A stretch of DNA of 11,840 bases from Robbsia sp050955065. Its GTDB lineage: Bacteria; Pseudomonadota; Gammaproteobacteria; Burkholderiales; Burkholderiaceae. A program made the position numbers and the translations under genes. Location: contig JBPBQT010000308.1 of the NCBI GenBank assembly GCA_050955065.1, positions 1 through 11,840 on the forward strand, in the 5' to 3' direction. Below, piece after piece: positions 6,495 through 11,840 of the stretch (the first letter of the stretch is position 1; every line of letters starts with the position of its first letter). A model generated the notes under the pieces. It worked only from the letters and a program-made list of their open reading frames with translations. It had not been told where the DNA came from and did no database searches.

Positions 6495-7015
6495 GGGTCA
6501 TCGTCCCGCGCAGGCGGGGCCGCTCCGATCACCAGTTCCGGAAATCCCGTCCGTTCGTCATGCTCGCGGGAAAACGCATGCCCGGGGAGCGCCAGCACTA
6601 CGATCTCCGCAGTCGTGCGAACGATGCAGCCGCTCGATACATGGCCGCCGAAGACCTGTCCCCGGGCGTCGGACACGGCCATGTGCAGATGCGCGCCGTC
6701 GGGCGAGAGCGAGCCGGCGAGCGTCAGGATTTCCAGGTCGCCGCGCAGCGCGGTCGGCTGGTCGACGCCGGCGAACCGCAGTTGCGCGACGCGCAGACTG
6801 CCGATGCCCTGAATCACGAACGCGGCGTGCAGCTTGCGTTCGCGCGATATCGTTTCAAGCGCTCCGCGCAGGTCGTCGCCGGGATGCAGGCGTAGAGGAT
6901 GGGTTTTCAGGATGGCTTCTCCGGAGTCGACGATGGCGTGACGCTTCTGGGCGGCCGCGGCGACATCCCCGGCACGCACTGCGTGACGGATCACGCCGGC
7001 TTTCAGGGGCGCCAT
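6482..7015 (-). CDS. PPC (DUF296) domain protein
   Basis: From the ATG at 7015 the protein has 177 residues. The PPC domain (plants and prokaryotes conserved, formerly DUF296) is clear: HPLRLHPGDDLRGALETISR, then AAFVIQGIGSLRVAQLRFAG, then the hallmark HLHMAVSD and GGHVSSGCIVRTTAEIVVLAL. Plant relatives couple this fold to AT-hooks in DNA-binding proteins. No AT-hook is present here, as in typical stand-alone bacterial members, which form oligomers and have no settled function. Start choice: the frame continues up to 7126 with other ATGs at 7066 and 7126. I prefer 7015 because a candidate promoter (7081-7052) would place the transcript start near 7045, and the extra N-terminal residues look like translated leader. 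The 3' end overlaps the DUF29 gene by 13 bases in convergent orientation. Confidence 0.82.
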   Translation of the reverse strand: MAPLKAGVIRHAVRAGDVAAAAQKRHAIVDSGEAILKTHPLRLHPGDDLRGALETISRERKLHAAFVIQGIGSLRVAQLRFAGVDQPTALRGDLEILTLAGSLSPDGAHLHMAVSDARGQVFGGHVSSGCIVRTTAEIVVLALPGHAFSREHDERTGFPELVIGAAPPARDDDPHSG

Positions 7016-7051
7016 GTCCGACGCCACGTTACCACGAGCCGGCGCTTCACA

Positions 7052-7081
7052 CGTATAGTTGCACATGCCGCCCGTTTTCAC
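7052..7081 (-). promoter_or_regulatory. Candidate promoter for the PPC gene; overlapping + strand -10 box
   Basis: On the minus strand GTGAAA (7081-7076, 4/6 to TTGACA) and TATACG (7057-7052, 4/6 to TATAAT) are separated by 18 bases. Overlapping it on the plus strand is TATAGT (7054-7059, 5/6 to TATAAT), which could serve the divergent hydrolase gene at 7138, although no good plus-strand -35 is visible. If both are used, the two promoters share the same few bases and would compete for polymerase. The matches are modest. Confidence 0.3.
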
Positions 7082-7137
7082 GTACGCGGACTCCTTCCGA
7101 ATCCGCGCCGGACCGCAGCCGCCCACCCGACGCCGCC

Positions 7138-7980
7138 ATGACCTCTTTCGCCACGCTGCACGCTTTGCGGGCCGAACCGGCCTTTGACACGGATCTGCTG
7201 CTGCGCGGGGCTCCCTGCGCGCCCCATGCAGGCGTGCGTCCCGGATGCGTCACCGTCGAGATCGACGGCGTCGCCGATCACCTGCGCTTCTACGGCCGGT
7301 TCGACCGGCAGTCGACGCTGCCGCCGGTGATTTTTCTCGACGGCGACATGATCGGGGGCGAACGCTTCGATGCGACGCTGCGGGCCGACGACACCTATGC
7401 GCAGCGCTCGCCCGCCTCGCTGCAGCGGGAAGCCGAGCAATACGCGATCGCCACGTCCCGTCTTTTCGTCCATATCGCCCGGCCGGGCATCTTCGGTTCG
7501 TCGGGGGATCACCTGCAGCGTCGTCGCCCCCGCGAGATCGCGCTGGTCGACGCCGCGATCGACCAGCTCAAGCTCGCGTTCTCCTGGGACCGGATCGACC
7601 TGTGCGGTTTTTCCGGCGGCGCGCATCTGGTGGCCGCCCTGCTGGCCCGCCGCACGGATGTGCGCCGCGCGGTGATGGCTTCCGGCATCCTGGCCGTGCG
7701 GCGGCGGATCGACGAGCGCGACGGAACGACCGACGTCACGGGCCATGCCGATTTCATCGATCCGCTGGACCTGGTCGCCGAGGTCGCCGCCCACGCACCG
7801 CGCAGCATCGTCATACTTACTGACCCCGACGACGCCGCGGTCTCCGCCGCGGTGCAGACCGCGTATGTCGACGCGCTGCGCAGCGCCGGGGTGGCGGTCG
7901 ATTACCGGATGATGTCGGCGGCCGACCCCGCGCATCACGATCTGCGACTGCCGGCGATCATGTGCGCGCTTTCCGCTTGA
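7138..7980 (+). CDS. Alpha/beta hydrolase
   Basis: The protein is 280 residues, cytoplasmic (no signal peptide), with an alpha/beta-hydrolase pattern. It has an N-terminal strand LPPVIFLDGD (61-70), a loop with RPGIFGSSGDH (115-125), and the nucleophile elbow LCGFSGGAHLVAALL (155-169) with Ser159 in G-x-S-G-G. It also has the acid-bearing strand RSIVILTDPDD (222-232, candidate Asp229 or a neighbour) and a C-terminal AADPAHHDLRLP with candidate catalytic His266 or His267. The complete triad supports an active hydrolase such as an esterase or peptidase, but the substrate cannot be read from sequence. The frame is open upstream for hundreds of bases, but that part overlaps the PPC gene on the other strand. 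Protein-like sequence and the family pattern begin at the ATG at 7138. No clear ribosome binding site is seen. The gene is divergent from the PPC gene. Confidence 0.82.
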   Translation: MTSFATLHALRAEPAFDTDLLLRGAPCAPHAGVRPGCVTVEIDGVADHLRFYGRFDRQSTLPPVIFLDGDMIGGERFDATLRADDTYAQRSPASLQREAEQYAIATSRLFVHIARPGIFGSSGDHLQRRRPREIALVDAAIDQLKLAFSWDRIDLCGFSGGAHLVAALLARRTDVRRAVMASGILAVRRRIDERDGTTDVTGHADFIDPLDLVAEVAAHAPRSIVILTDPDDAAVSAAVQTAYVDALRSAGVAVDYRMMSAADPAHHDLRLPAIMCALSA

Positions 7981-7994
7981 ATCCGCACGTTCCA

Positions 7995-8049
7995 TGCAGG
8001 GGCCCTACAGGGCGCGTCGCGCGTCGTGCAGGGGCGCCCGGCCCTGTAG
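7995..8049. repeat. Nested inverted and direct repeats between hydrolase and MAPEG genes
   Basis: CTACAGGGC (8005-8013) and GCCCTGTAG (8041-8049) are perfect 9-base inverted arms around a 27-base loop. TGCAGGGGC also occurs twice in direct orientation (7995-8003 and 8027-8035). The structure starts 14 bases after the hydrolase stop. With no T-run it is not a standard intrinsic terminator. It could be a factor-assisted terminator, an mRNA-stabilising hairpin or an operator for the MAPEG gene. Confidence 0.5.
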
Positions 8050-8104
8050 TACGATGATCTGCAGACCTTGCCTTCCCTCGACCATCCCCTGGAACCCGAC
8101 GCCC

Positions 8105-8494
8105 ATGACCATCGAACTGAAACTCCTCGCGTGGACGCTGATCCTCGCCATCGTGCAGATCTTCCTGCCGTCGATGCTCCGTAACCGCGAGACCGGCGTC
8201 GCGTACAACGCGGGGCCGCGCGACGAACCCGGTCCGCCGGTGGGTGTGGTCACCGGCCGGCTGATGCGGGCGAAAAGCAATCTGTACGAAACCCTGCCGC
8301 TGTTCATCGCCGCGATCCTCATCGCGCATATCGCCGGACGCGAAGGCAGCCTGACGCATCTTGGCGCCTGGCTGTACCTGATCGCCCGGGTGGTCTACGT
8401 GCCGTTGTATGCCGCCGGCATTCCCTACATCCGCTCGATGGTCTGGCTGGTGTCGCTCCTTGGCGTGATACTCGTGATCGCCTCGCTTTTCTGA
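8105..8494 (+). CDS. MAPEG family membrane protein
   Basis: This 129-residue inner-membrane protein has four hydrophobic segments near residues 4-25, 60-78, 83-106 and 110-129. That is the topology and length of bacterial MAPEG proteins (membrane-associated proteins in eicosanoid and glutathione metabolism). The conserved block GRLMRAKSNLYETLPLF (51-67) resembles the family's RAxxNxxE glutathione-site motif, and RVVYVPLYAAGIPYIRS (95-111) fits the third-helix motif. Some members are glutathione transferases or peroxidases acting on lipophilic electrophiles; many bacterial ones are uncharacterised. The ATG at 8105 is chosen because it gives the family N-terminus. The frame extends to an earlier ATG at 7994, but that stretch falls in the repeat region and is Arg/Cys-rich, not membrane-like. 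The gene converges on the MarR gene. Confidence 0.88.
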   Translation: MTIELKLLAWTLILAIVQIFLPSMLRNRETGVAYNAGPRDEPGPPVGVVTGRLMRAKSNLYETLPLFIAAILIAHIAGREGSLTHLGAWLYLIARVVYVPLYAAGIPYIRSMVWLVSLLGVILVIASLF

Positions 8495-8514
8495 GGGACG
8501 GCAGGGGACGGCAC
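8495..8514 (+). repeat. Short 10-bp direct repeat after the MAPEG gene
   Basis: GGGACGGCAG (8495-8504) is followed directly by GGGACGGCAC (8505-8514), starting right after the MAPEG stop codon. The rest of the 125-base gap to the end of the convergent MarR gene shows no clear hairpin with a T-run, and I see nothing else in it. Confidence 0.5.
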
Positions 8515-8619
8515 GGGCAGTCCGCTTCGCACGTCGGCCCCTGTTCAACCTTCCAACACCGGAACGTCGCGCTGGCGGCCTGTCGGCAAGCGCCGGCCGT
8601 CACGCTGCATCGCCCCGGA

Positions 8620-9120
8620 TCAAACGGACCGGTTCCGACGTCGCGGCGTCGACGCATGCAATGTCGCGACCTGCACCAGCCAGCGCCGCACGGTCCGCTC
8701 CTCGTCAGGAGACAGGCCCGTCATCAGTTCCTGCTCCACCGCATACACCCGCACCTTCGCCTGCGCGAGCAGTTCGCGTCCCGCCTGCGTCAGATCCAGT
8801 TGCTGGATTCGTCCATGAACGGCATGGGCGCGGCGTGACACGGCACCCATCTTCTCCAGGTTCGTGACGATGACGCTCAATGTCTGGGGCGTCAGCAGCG
8901 CCAGCCGCGCCAGATCGGCATTCGACTGTCCGGGATAGGCATCCAGCATCGTCAGCACCGCGAACTGCGGCAGAGTCACCTGCAGATCGCACAGTACGTG
9001 CTCGACGTGGACGCGATGCACGGTGCCCGCCTGCCGCAGCAGATAACCCAGATGCCCGTGCGCGCCGCGCTTGCCCTCTCCCACGGCGGGCGGAGCAACA
9101 ATGGCCTGTGTCTTGGTCAT
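8620..9120 (-). CDS. MarR family transcriptional regulator
   Basis: The protein is 166 residues with the MarR winged-helix fold. It has an N-terminal dimerisation helix (about 24-45), then LPQFAVLTMLDAYPGQSNADLARLALLTPQTLSVIVTNLEKMG (50-92, named here by position), with the recognition helix at about 77-90. The wing SRRAHAVHGRIQQLDLT (95-111) has HGR where many members have DxR. Such dimers usually repress a divergent gene and release DNA when they bind a phenolic ligand or when a cysteine is oxidised. Cys44 is the only Cys, so oxidation sensing is possible but unproven. The gene is divergent from the AhpD-like gene across 62 bases containing repeated GATAAC sites, the natural operator region. 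No clear ribosome binding site precedes the ATG; TTGACATT sits directly before it. Confidence 0.9.
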   Translation of the reverse strand: MTKTQAIVAPPAVGEGKRGAHGHLGYLLRQAGTVHRVHVEHVLCDLQVTLPQFAVLTMLDAYPGQSNADLARLALLTPQTLSVIVTNLEKMGAVSRRAHAVHGRIQQLDLTQAGRELLAQAKVRVYAVEQELMTGLSPDEERTVRRWLVQVATLHASTPRRRNRSV

Positions 9121-9131
9121 AATGTCAAAGC

Positions 9132-9170
9132 TCTGATAACATGTTCGTGGTCTGATAACAGCAGGATAAC
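9132..9170. promoter_or_regulatory. GATAAC repeats and palindrome in the MarR/AhpD divergent region (candidate operator)
   Basis: TCTGATAACA occurs twice (9132-9141 and 9151-9160, 19 bases apart), and a third GATAAC lies at 9165-9170. An 8-base palindrome AACATGTT (9138-9145) overlaps the first copy. The spacing of nearly two helical turns and the position between a regulator and its divergent partner make this a plausible binding site for the MarR protein. GATAAC is also a 4/6 match to a -10 box, so some copies may instead be promoter elements. Confidence 0.5.
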
Positions 9171-9182
9171 CGGAAACAGCCG

Positions 9183-9644
9183 ATGTCGGAAAATCACGCG
9201 CGGATCGACTATGTCGAATTCATGACGCTGGCGCCACAGGCCCATGCCGCCCTGCTGGCGCTCGGGCAGGCGGTCGACGCCAGCGGGCTCGAAAAAACGC
9301 TCACCGAAATCGTCAAGCTGCGGGTCTCGCAGATCAACGGCTGCGCGTTCTGCGTGCAGTTCCATCTGGGCGTTGCGCGCAGGCTCGGCATGCCGCAGAC
9401 GAAGCTCGACCTGCTGGCCGCGTGGCGGGACGCGGGCGTGTTTTCACACAGGGAGAAATGTGCGCTGGGATGGGCGGAGCACTTGGGCGATGTCACGCGC
9501 CCCGTCGCATCGGAGGCGCTTTACGCGGCGCTGGGCGACGTTTTCACGCCCGTCGAGATCGTCATGCTGACGACCGCGATCGCGGCCATCAACGCATGGA
9601 ACCGCCTGGGAGTAGGACTGCGCTTCACGCCACTCCCGGGCTGA
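9183..9644 (+). CDS. AhpD-like / carboxymuconolactone decarboxylase family protein
   Basis: The protein is 153 residues with the AhpD/CMD all-helical fold and an intact redox centre, INGCAFCVQFH: Cys54, Cys57 and His61. In AhpD this C-x-x-C-x-x-x-H motif reduces partner peroxiredoxins and gives alkylhydroperoxidase activity. The CxxC argues for a redox role and against a decarboxylase role. The length and the flanks LTEIVKLRVSQ (40-50) and VARRLGMPQTKLDLLAAW (64-81) match the single-domain AhpD-like group. The second half (YAALGDVFTPVEIVMLTTAIAAINAWNRL) is typical too. It is divergent from a MarR gene, a common pairing in which the regulator controls this gene in response to peroxides or reactive compounds. 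Only a weak GGA-type ribosome binding site lies before the ATG. No peroxiredoxin gene is in the window. Confidence 0.9.
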   Translation: MSENHARIDYVEFMTLAPQAHAALLALGQAVDASGLEKTLTEIVKLRVSQINGCAFCVQFHLGVARRLGMPQTKLDLLAAWRDAGVFSHREKCALGWAEHLGDVTRPVASEALYAALGDVFTPVEIVMLTTAIAAINAWNRLGVGLRFTPLPG

Positions 9645-9668
9645 AGCCAGGCCGATGCCGGGGCTACG

Positions 9669-9689
9669 GTGCCGGACTGATGCCGGCAC
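9669..9689 (+). terminator. Weak hairpin downstream of the AhpD-like gene
   Basis: GTGCCGG (9669-9675) and CCGGCAC (9683-9689) form a 7-base stem with a 7-base loop, 24 bases after the AhpD-like stop. No T-run follows on the plus strand, so it would be at best a factor-assisted terminator or an mRNA-end hairpin. Confidence 0.3.
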
Positions 9690-9698
9690 GCGGAGATG

Positions 9699-9737
9699 AA
9701 AAAGGCCGATGCGGAGTCGGGCAATCCCGCATCGGCC
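9699..9737 (-). terminator. Rho-independent terminator of the DUF6351-like gene
   Basis: GGCCGATGCGG (9704-9714) and CCGCATCGGCC (9727-9737) form a perfect 11-base stem with a 12-base loop. On the minus strand it is followed directly by five T residues (9703-9699), and it begins 8 bases after the stop of the gene ending at 9746. On the plus strand the stem is followed by C residues, so termination there should be weaker. Confidence 0.88.
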
Positions 9738-9745
9738 CCCGATCG

Positions 9746-11840
9746 CTAGCGCTTGCTGACGTCGAAGATCAGATTGATCGGCGACGGGCCGAACGATGGC
9801 CGCGGCACCACACCCGTCTGATTGACGCCGGTCTTGCTCCAGTCGCACACGCCCGCCGGGAACACCGCCTGGAGTTGCGTCAGTTGCGCGGCGGTCAACG
9901 GCGTCGTGTAGTCGCTCTGATCGATCGCCTTCAACTGACATTTCGTGATATCCGCCGATACCGGGCTGCCGGCACGCAGGCGCGGTGCCGTCCACGACGG
10001 GAACAGCGTATTGCAGGTCGTGTTGGCCGTGTTCGACAGCGTCTGCGTCTCGGCGGTGAAATGCGTCGCGTCGCTCCAGCAGCCATCGACCGCTTGCGTC
10101 GGCTTGCTCTCGATTGCCCGCTGCCGCAGGGTGGCCCCCGTGGTATCGGCCTTGTATGCGGCTACCCACTGGATGAAGGTCGCCCAGGCGGTGGTGGCCG
10201 GGACAGGATTGCCGCGCCACATGACCTGGTTGTCCGCGTTTCCGTTCGCACGTGCCAGACGTTCGCGAGTGGCAAAGTGGAACCACTGATAGTGGTAGCC
10301 GCCATCATCGTTGTAGATACCCGTCACATCCATGATGGGAATCGCCGACAGGCCGCCATTGCCGCTGAGTTGCAGACCGCTCTGGTACATGCGCTGGATC
10401 GCGCCCGGGTCGCCGACCGTGCGGGTCGTCACATAATTATCGTTCGCATCGTAACCGCCGATGTTCGCGTTCATGTCGATGAACTGGTCGACCGTGATCG
10501 AGCCATCGTTGAGCGCCGCCAGCCCGTACTGCACGCCGACGTTGTCGTAAGGCCGCAGCGCAAAACCCGTGGTCGGATCGATACCGAACACATTGCGGTT
10601 CCAGTCATAGACGTCTCCCCGCGCGCCCGTCGGGTTCGCGGTCGGATCGTAGCGCAGCCCGACCGGCACGACTGCATTGAAAGTGCCCGCCACATAGCCG
10701 GTGATATCGATCCGGGAAGAAACCGGATCCGTACGGCCCGCCTGATTCGCGGCATCGTGGAACGCCTGCAGACTCTTGTACCCCGATACGGAAACCTGCT
10801 GCGCCGTGGAGAAGCCGGTGGGATTCGTCGTCGCGAAATAATGCGTCAGCAAATGCCCGTCCGAACCGGAAAACGCGATCGCCAGCGGGTCGGGGAAAGT
10901 GCACATGACCAGCACGCCGTCGAAGAGGCCCGGGATGATGTCCGCCGGCTGCATGCTGCCGTAGGAACCGCCGGAGCAGCCTGCGCTCACGGTGAAGGTC
11001 GGCACTCCGTACGTCTTGATGAAGTGCTCCTTGCTCATCATCGCCGCCTCGGATGCCAGCACGGCGTTGCAATTGTTCGACGGATGCTGCAGCGTGTTGC
11101 TGAACGTCGCGTAGCCTTCGCCGAGCCGGGTGGGGTCGAGGTTGTTCAGATTGAAACCGGCGATCGAGAGATTACCGATCGCGCCGCCCTGGATATACCA
11201 TCCGCCCGGGCAGCCGAACCCTTCGATCGCGATCAGCCGCTTGTTCCAGGCCTTCGGCGGCACGAGCGGTGTCGGCTGCGCTTCGGTCGTGGGGTTGTGC
11301 AGCACTGCATTCTGATAAATGCCCCGATCGATCGTTCCCGTTTCGACGCGCACCACGAACGGTACCGTCGCACCGGCCAAGGTCGTCGTGGTCGCGACAT
11401 CGGCAGGCAGCGTGGTCGTGCTCGGCATTGCCTTGAACGCCGTGCCGCCGGTCGGCATGTAGATGTAGGTGACCTTCGTGGCCGCCGAGCAGTCGGTATC
11501 GGTCGCGGCGCCGAGCTTGGTGCCGTCGGGCAGCGCGAACGTCGCCGTCTGACATTCGAACGGGCTGAGATGCGGTCCGGAGATGATCGGTCCGGTGATC
11601 GGATAGTTGGTGACCTCGAGCGAAGAGGTCGTGCTGCCGATTTTCGCGGTAATCGTGTTGCTGCCGGTCACCATGCCGGTGGCCACGCCCTGCGTGACCC
11701 CCGTGCTTCCGGTTGCCGTGAACATGGACGACACGTCCGTGCCGTTGATCTTGACGATGACCGATTTGCTCGCGGGTGCGTTGGTCGCTCTCTGGATCAG
11801 CGCACTGCCGCCCGATACATACTGCGGCGGCGACGACAGC
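9746..11840 (-). CDS. DUF6351-like large hydrolase, 5' end outside the window
   Basis: The reading frame is open from the right edge to TAG at 9746-9748, about 697 visible residues. The true start lies outside; a GTG at 11734 is internal. The visible N-terminal part (SSPPQYVSGGSALIQRA, then VIVKINGTDVSSMF) resembles an Ig-like strand domain, followed by NYPITGPIISGPHLSPFECQT. This matches my memory of DUF6351 proteins. The nucleophile elbow AGCSGGSYGS puts the candidate catalytic Ser at 10975-10973. A later IMDVTGIYNDDGGYHYQWFHF block (about 10348-10285) could supply the acid and His. The adjacent Cys-Ser recalls tannase/feruloyl esterases, but no His-Cys partner is seen. Numerous Cys residues suggest an exported protein; the signal peptide would be outside. 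The substrate is unknown. Sampled GC is lower than in the ABC operon. A strong terminator follows. Confidence 0.78.
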   Translation of the reverse strand, partial: LSSPPQYVSGGSALIQRATNAPASKSVIVKINGTDVSSMFTATGSTGVTQGVATGMVTGSNTITAKIGSTTSSLEVTNYPITGPIISGPHLSPFECQTATFALPDGTKLGAATDTDCSAATKVTYIYMPTGGTAFKAMPSTTTLPADVATTTTLAGATVPFVVRVETGTIDRGIYQNAVLHNPTTEAQPTPLVPPKAWNKRLIAIEGFGCPGGWYIQGGAIGNLSIAGFNLNNLDPTRLGEGYATFSNTLQHPSNNCNAVLASEAAMMSKEHFIKTYGVPTFTVSAGCSGGSYGSMQPADIIPGLFDGVLVMCTFPDPLAIAFSGSDGHLLTHYFATTNPTGFSTAQQVSVSGYKSLQAFHDAANQAGRTDPVSSRIDITGYVAGTFNAVVPVGLRYDPTANPTGARGDVYDWNRNVFGIDPTTGFALRPYDNVGVQYGLAALNDGSITVDQFIDMNANIGGYDANDNYVTTRTVGDPGAIQRMYQSGLQLSGNGGLSAIPIMDVTGIYNDDGGYHYQWFHFATRERLARANGNADNQVMWRGNPVPATTAWATFIQWVAAYKADTTGATLRQRAIESKPTQAVDGCWSDATHFTAETQTLSNTANTTCNTLFPSWTAPRLRAGSPVSADITKCQLKAIDQSDYTTPLTAAQLTQLQAVFPAGVCDWSKTGVNQTGVVPRPSFGPSPINLIFDVSKR

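Noticed and set aside
7016..7126. The 37-codon N-terminal extension of the PPC protein
   Set aside because: It covers the candidate promoter and contains Cys/Gly/Arg-rich sequence unlike the domain. The ATG at 7015 is preferred, although 7066 cannot be excluded.
6352..7137. Upstream extension of the alpha/beta hydrolase frame as an N-terminal domain
   Set aside because: This stretch is antisense to the PPC gene and reads as Arg/Pro/Ser-rich shadow. Hydrolase-like sequence starts at 7138.
7994..8104. N-terminal extension of the MAPEG protein from the ATG at 7994
   Set aside because: It translates the repeat region into an Arg/Cys-rich peptide. The family N-terminus begins at 8105.
9122..9128. 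Perfect TTGACA on the minus strand just before the MarR start as its -35 box
   Set aside because: The -10 position would fall inside the MarR coding sequence, where no TATAAT-like box is seen.
9444..10286. A 280-codon minus-strand frame across the AhpD-like gene and the end of the DUF6351-like gene
   Set aside because: It runs through a strong terminator and two real genes in other frames, and its product has no domain.
1..11840. CRISPR array, tRNA, rRNA, insertion sequence, phage or toxin-antitoxin module
   Set aside because: No regularly spaced repeats, no tRNA-like cloverleaf, and no transposase, integrase or known toxin motif were seen on either strand.

Overview
The window looks like chromosomal DNA from a GC-rich Gram-negative bacterium, most likely a betaproteobacterium of the Burkholderiaceae type. 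This is inferred from the strong G/C preference at third codon positions, the dense gene packing and the protein types. No rRNA, tRNA, CRISPR array, insertion sequence, integrase or phage gene is visible, so no lineage marker confirms the assignment.

Layout. 1-99 (+) may be the tail of a gene entering from the left. 131-1009 (-) encodes an exported L,D-transpeptidase (cell-wall crosslinking fold) with a variant SKGC catalytic motif. Divergent from it, 1125-6494 (+) is a tight operon: an ABC ATPase, a 908-residue FtsX-type permease (8-base overlap), an exported CrtC/AttH-type lipocalin-like protein (1-base overlap, strong ribosome binding site) and a small DUF29 protein (12-base gap). The first three match the architecture often annotated as AttEFGH: an ABC machine of the LolCDE/MacB type with its own secreted lipocalin-like partner. 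Its cargo is unknown, and a lipid or other hydrophobic compound is the most reasonable guess.

6482-7015 (-) encodes a stand-alone PPC/DUF296 protein whose 3' end overlaps the DUF29 gene. It is divergent from 7138-7980 (+), an alpha/beta hydrolase, with candidate promoters between them. 8105-8494 (+) is a MAPEG-family membrane protein. 8620-9120 (-) is a MarR-family regulator divergent from 9183-9644 (+), an AhpD/carboxymuconolactone-decarboxylase-type protein with a CxxC centre. The 62 bases between them carry three GATAAC repeats and a palindrome, which suggests local regulation of a peroxide or electrophile response.

9699-9737 is a strong intrinsic terminator for the last gene, 9746-11840 (-), a large DUF6351-like hydrolase that runs off the right edge. 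Sampled lines of this gene are clearly less GC-rich than the ABC operon.

The most notable unit is the ABC-lipocalin operon, particularly its DUF29 gene and its lineage-specific disordered insertions. It is a variant of a poorly understood known architecture, not a clearly new system. All intergenic gaps are shorter than 130 bases.
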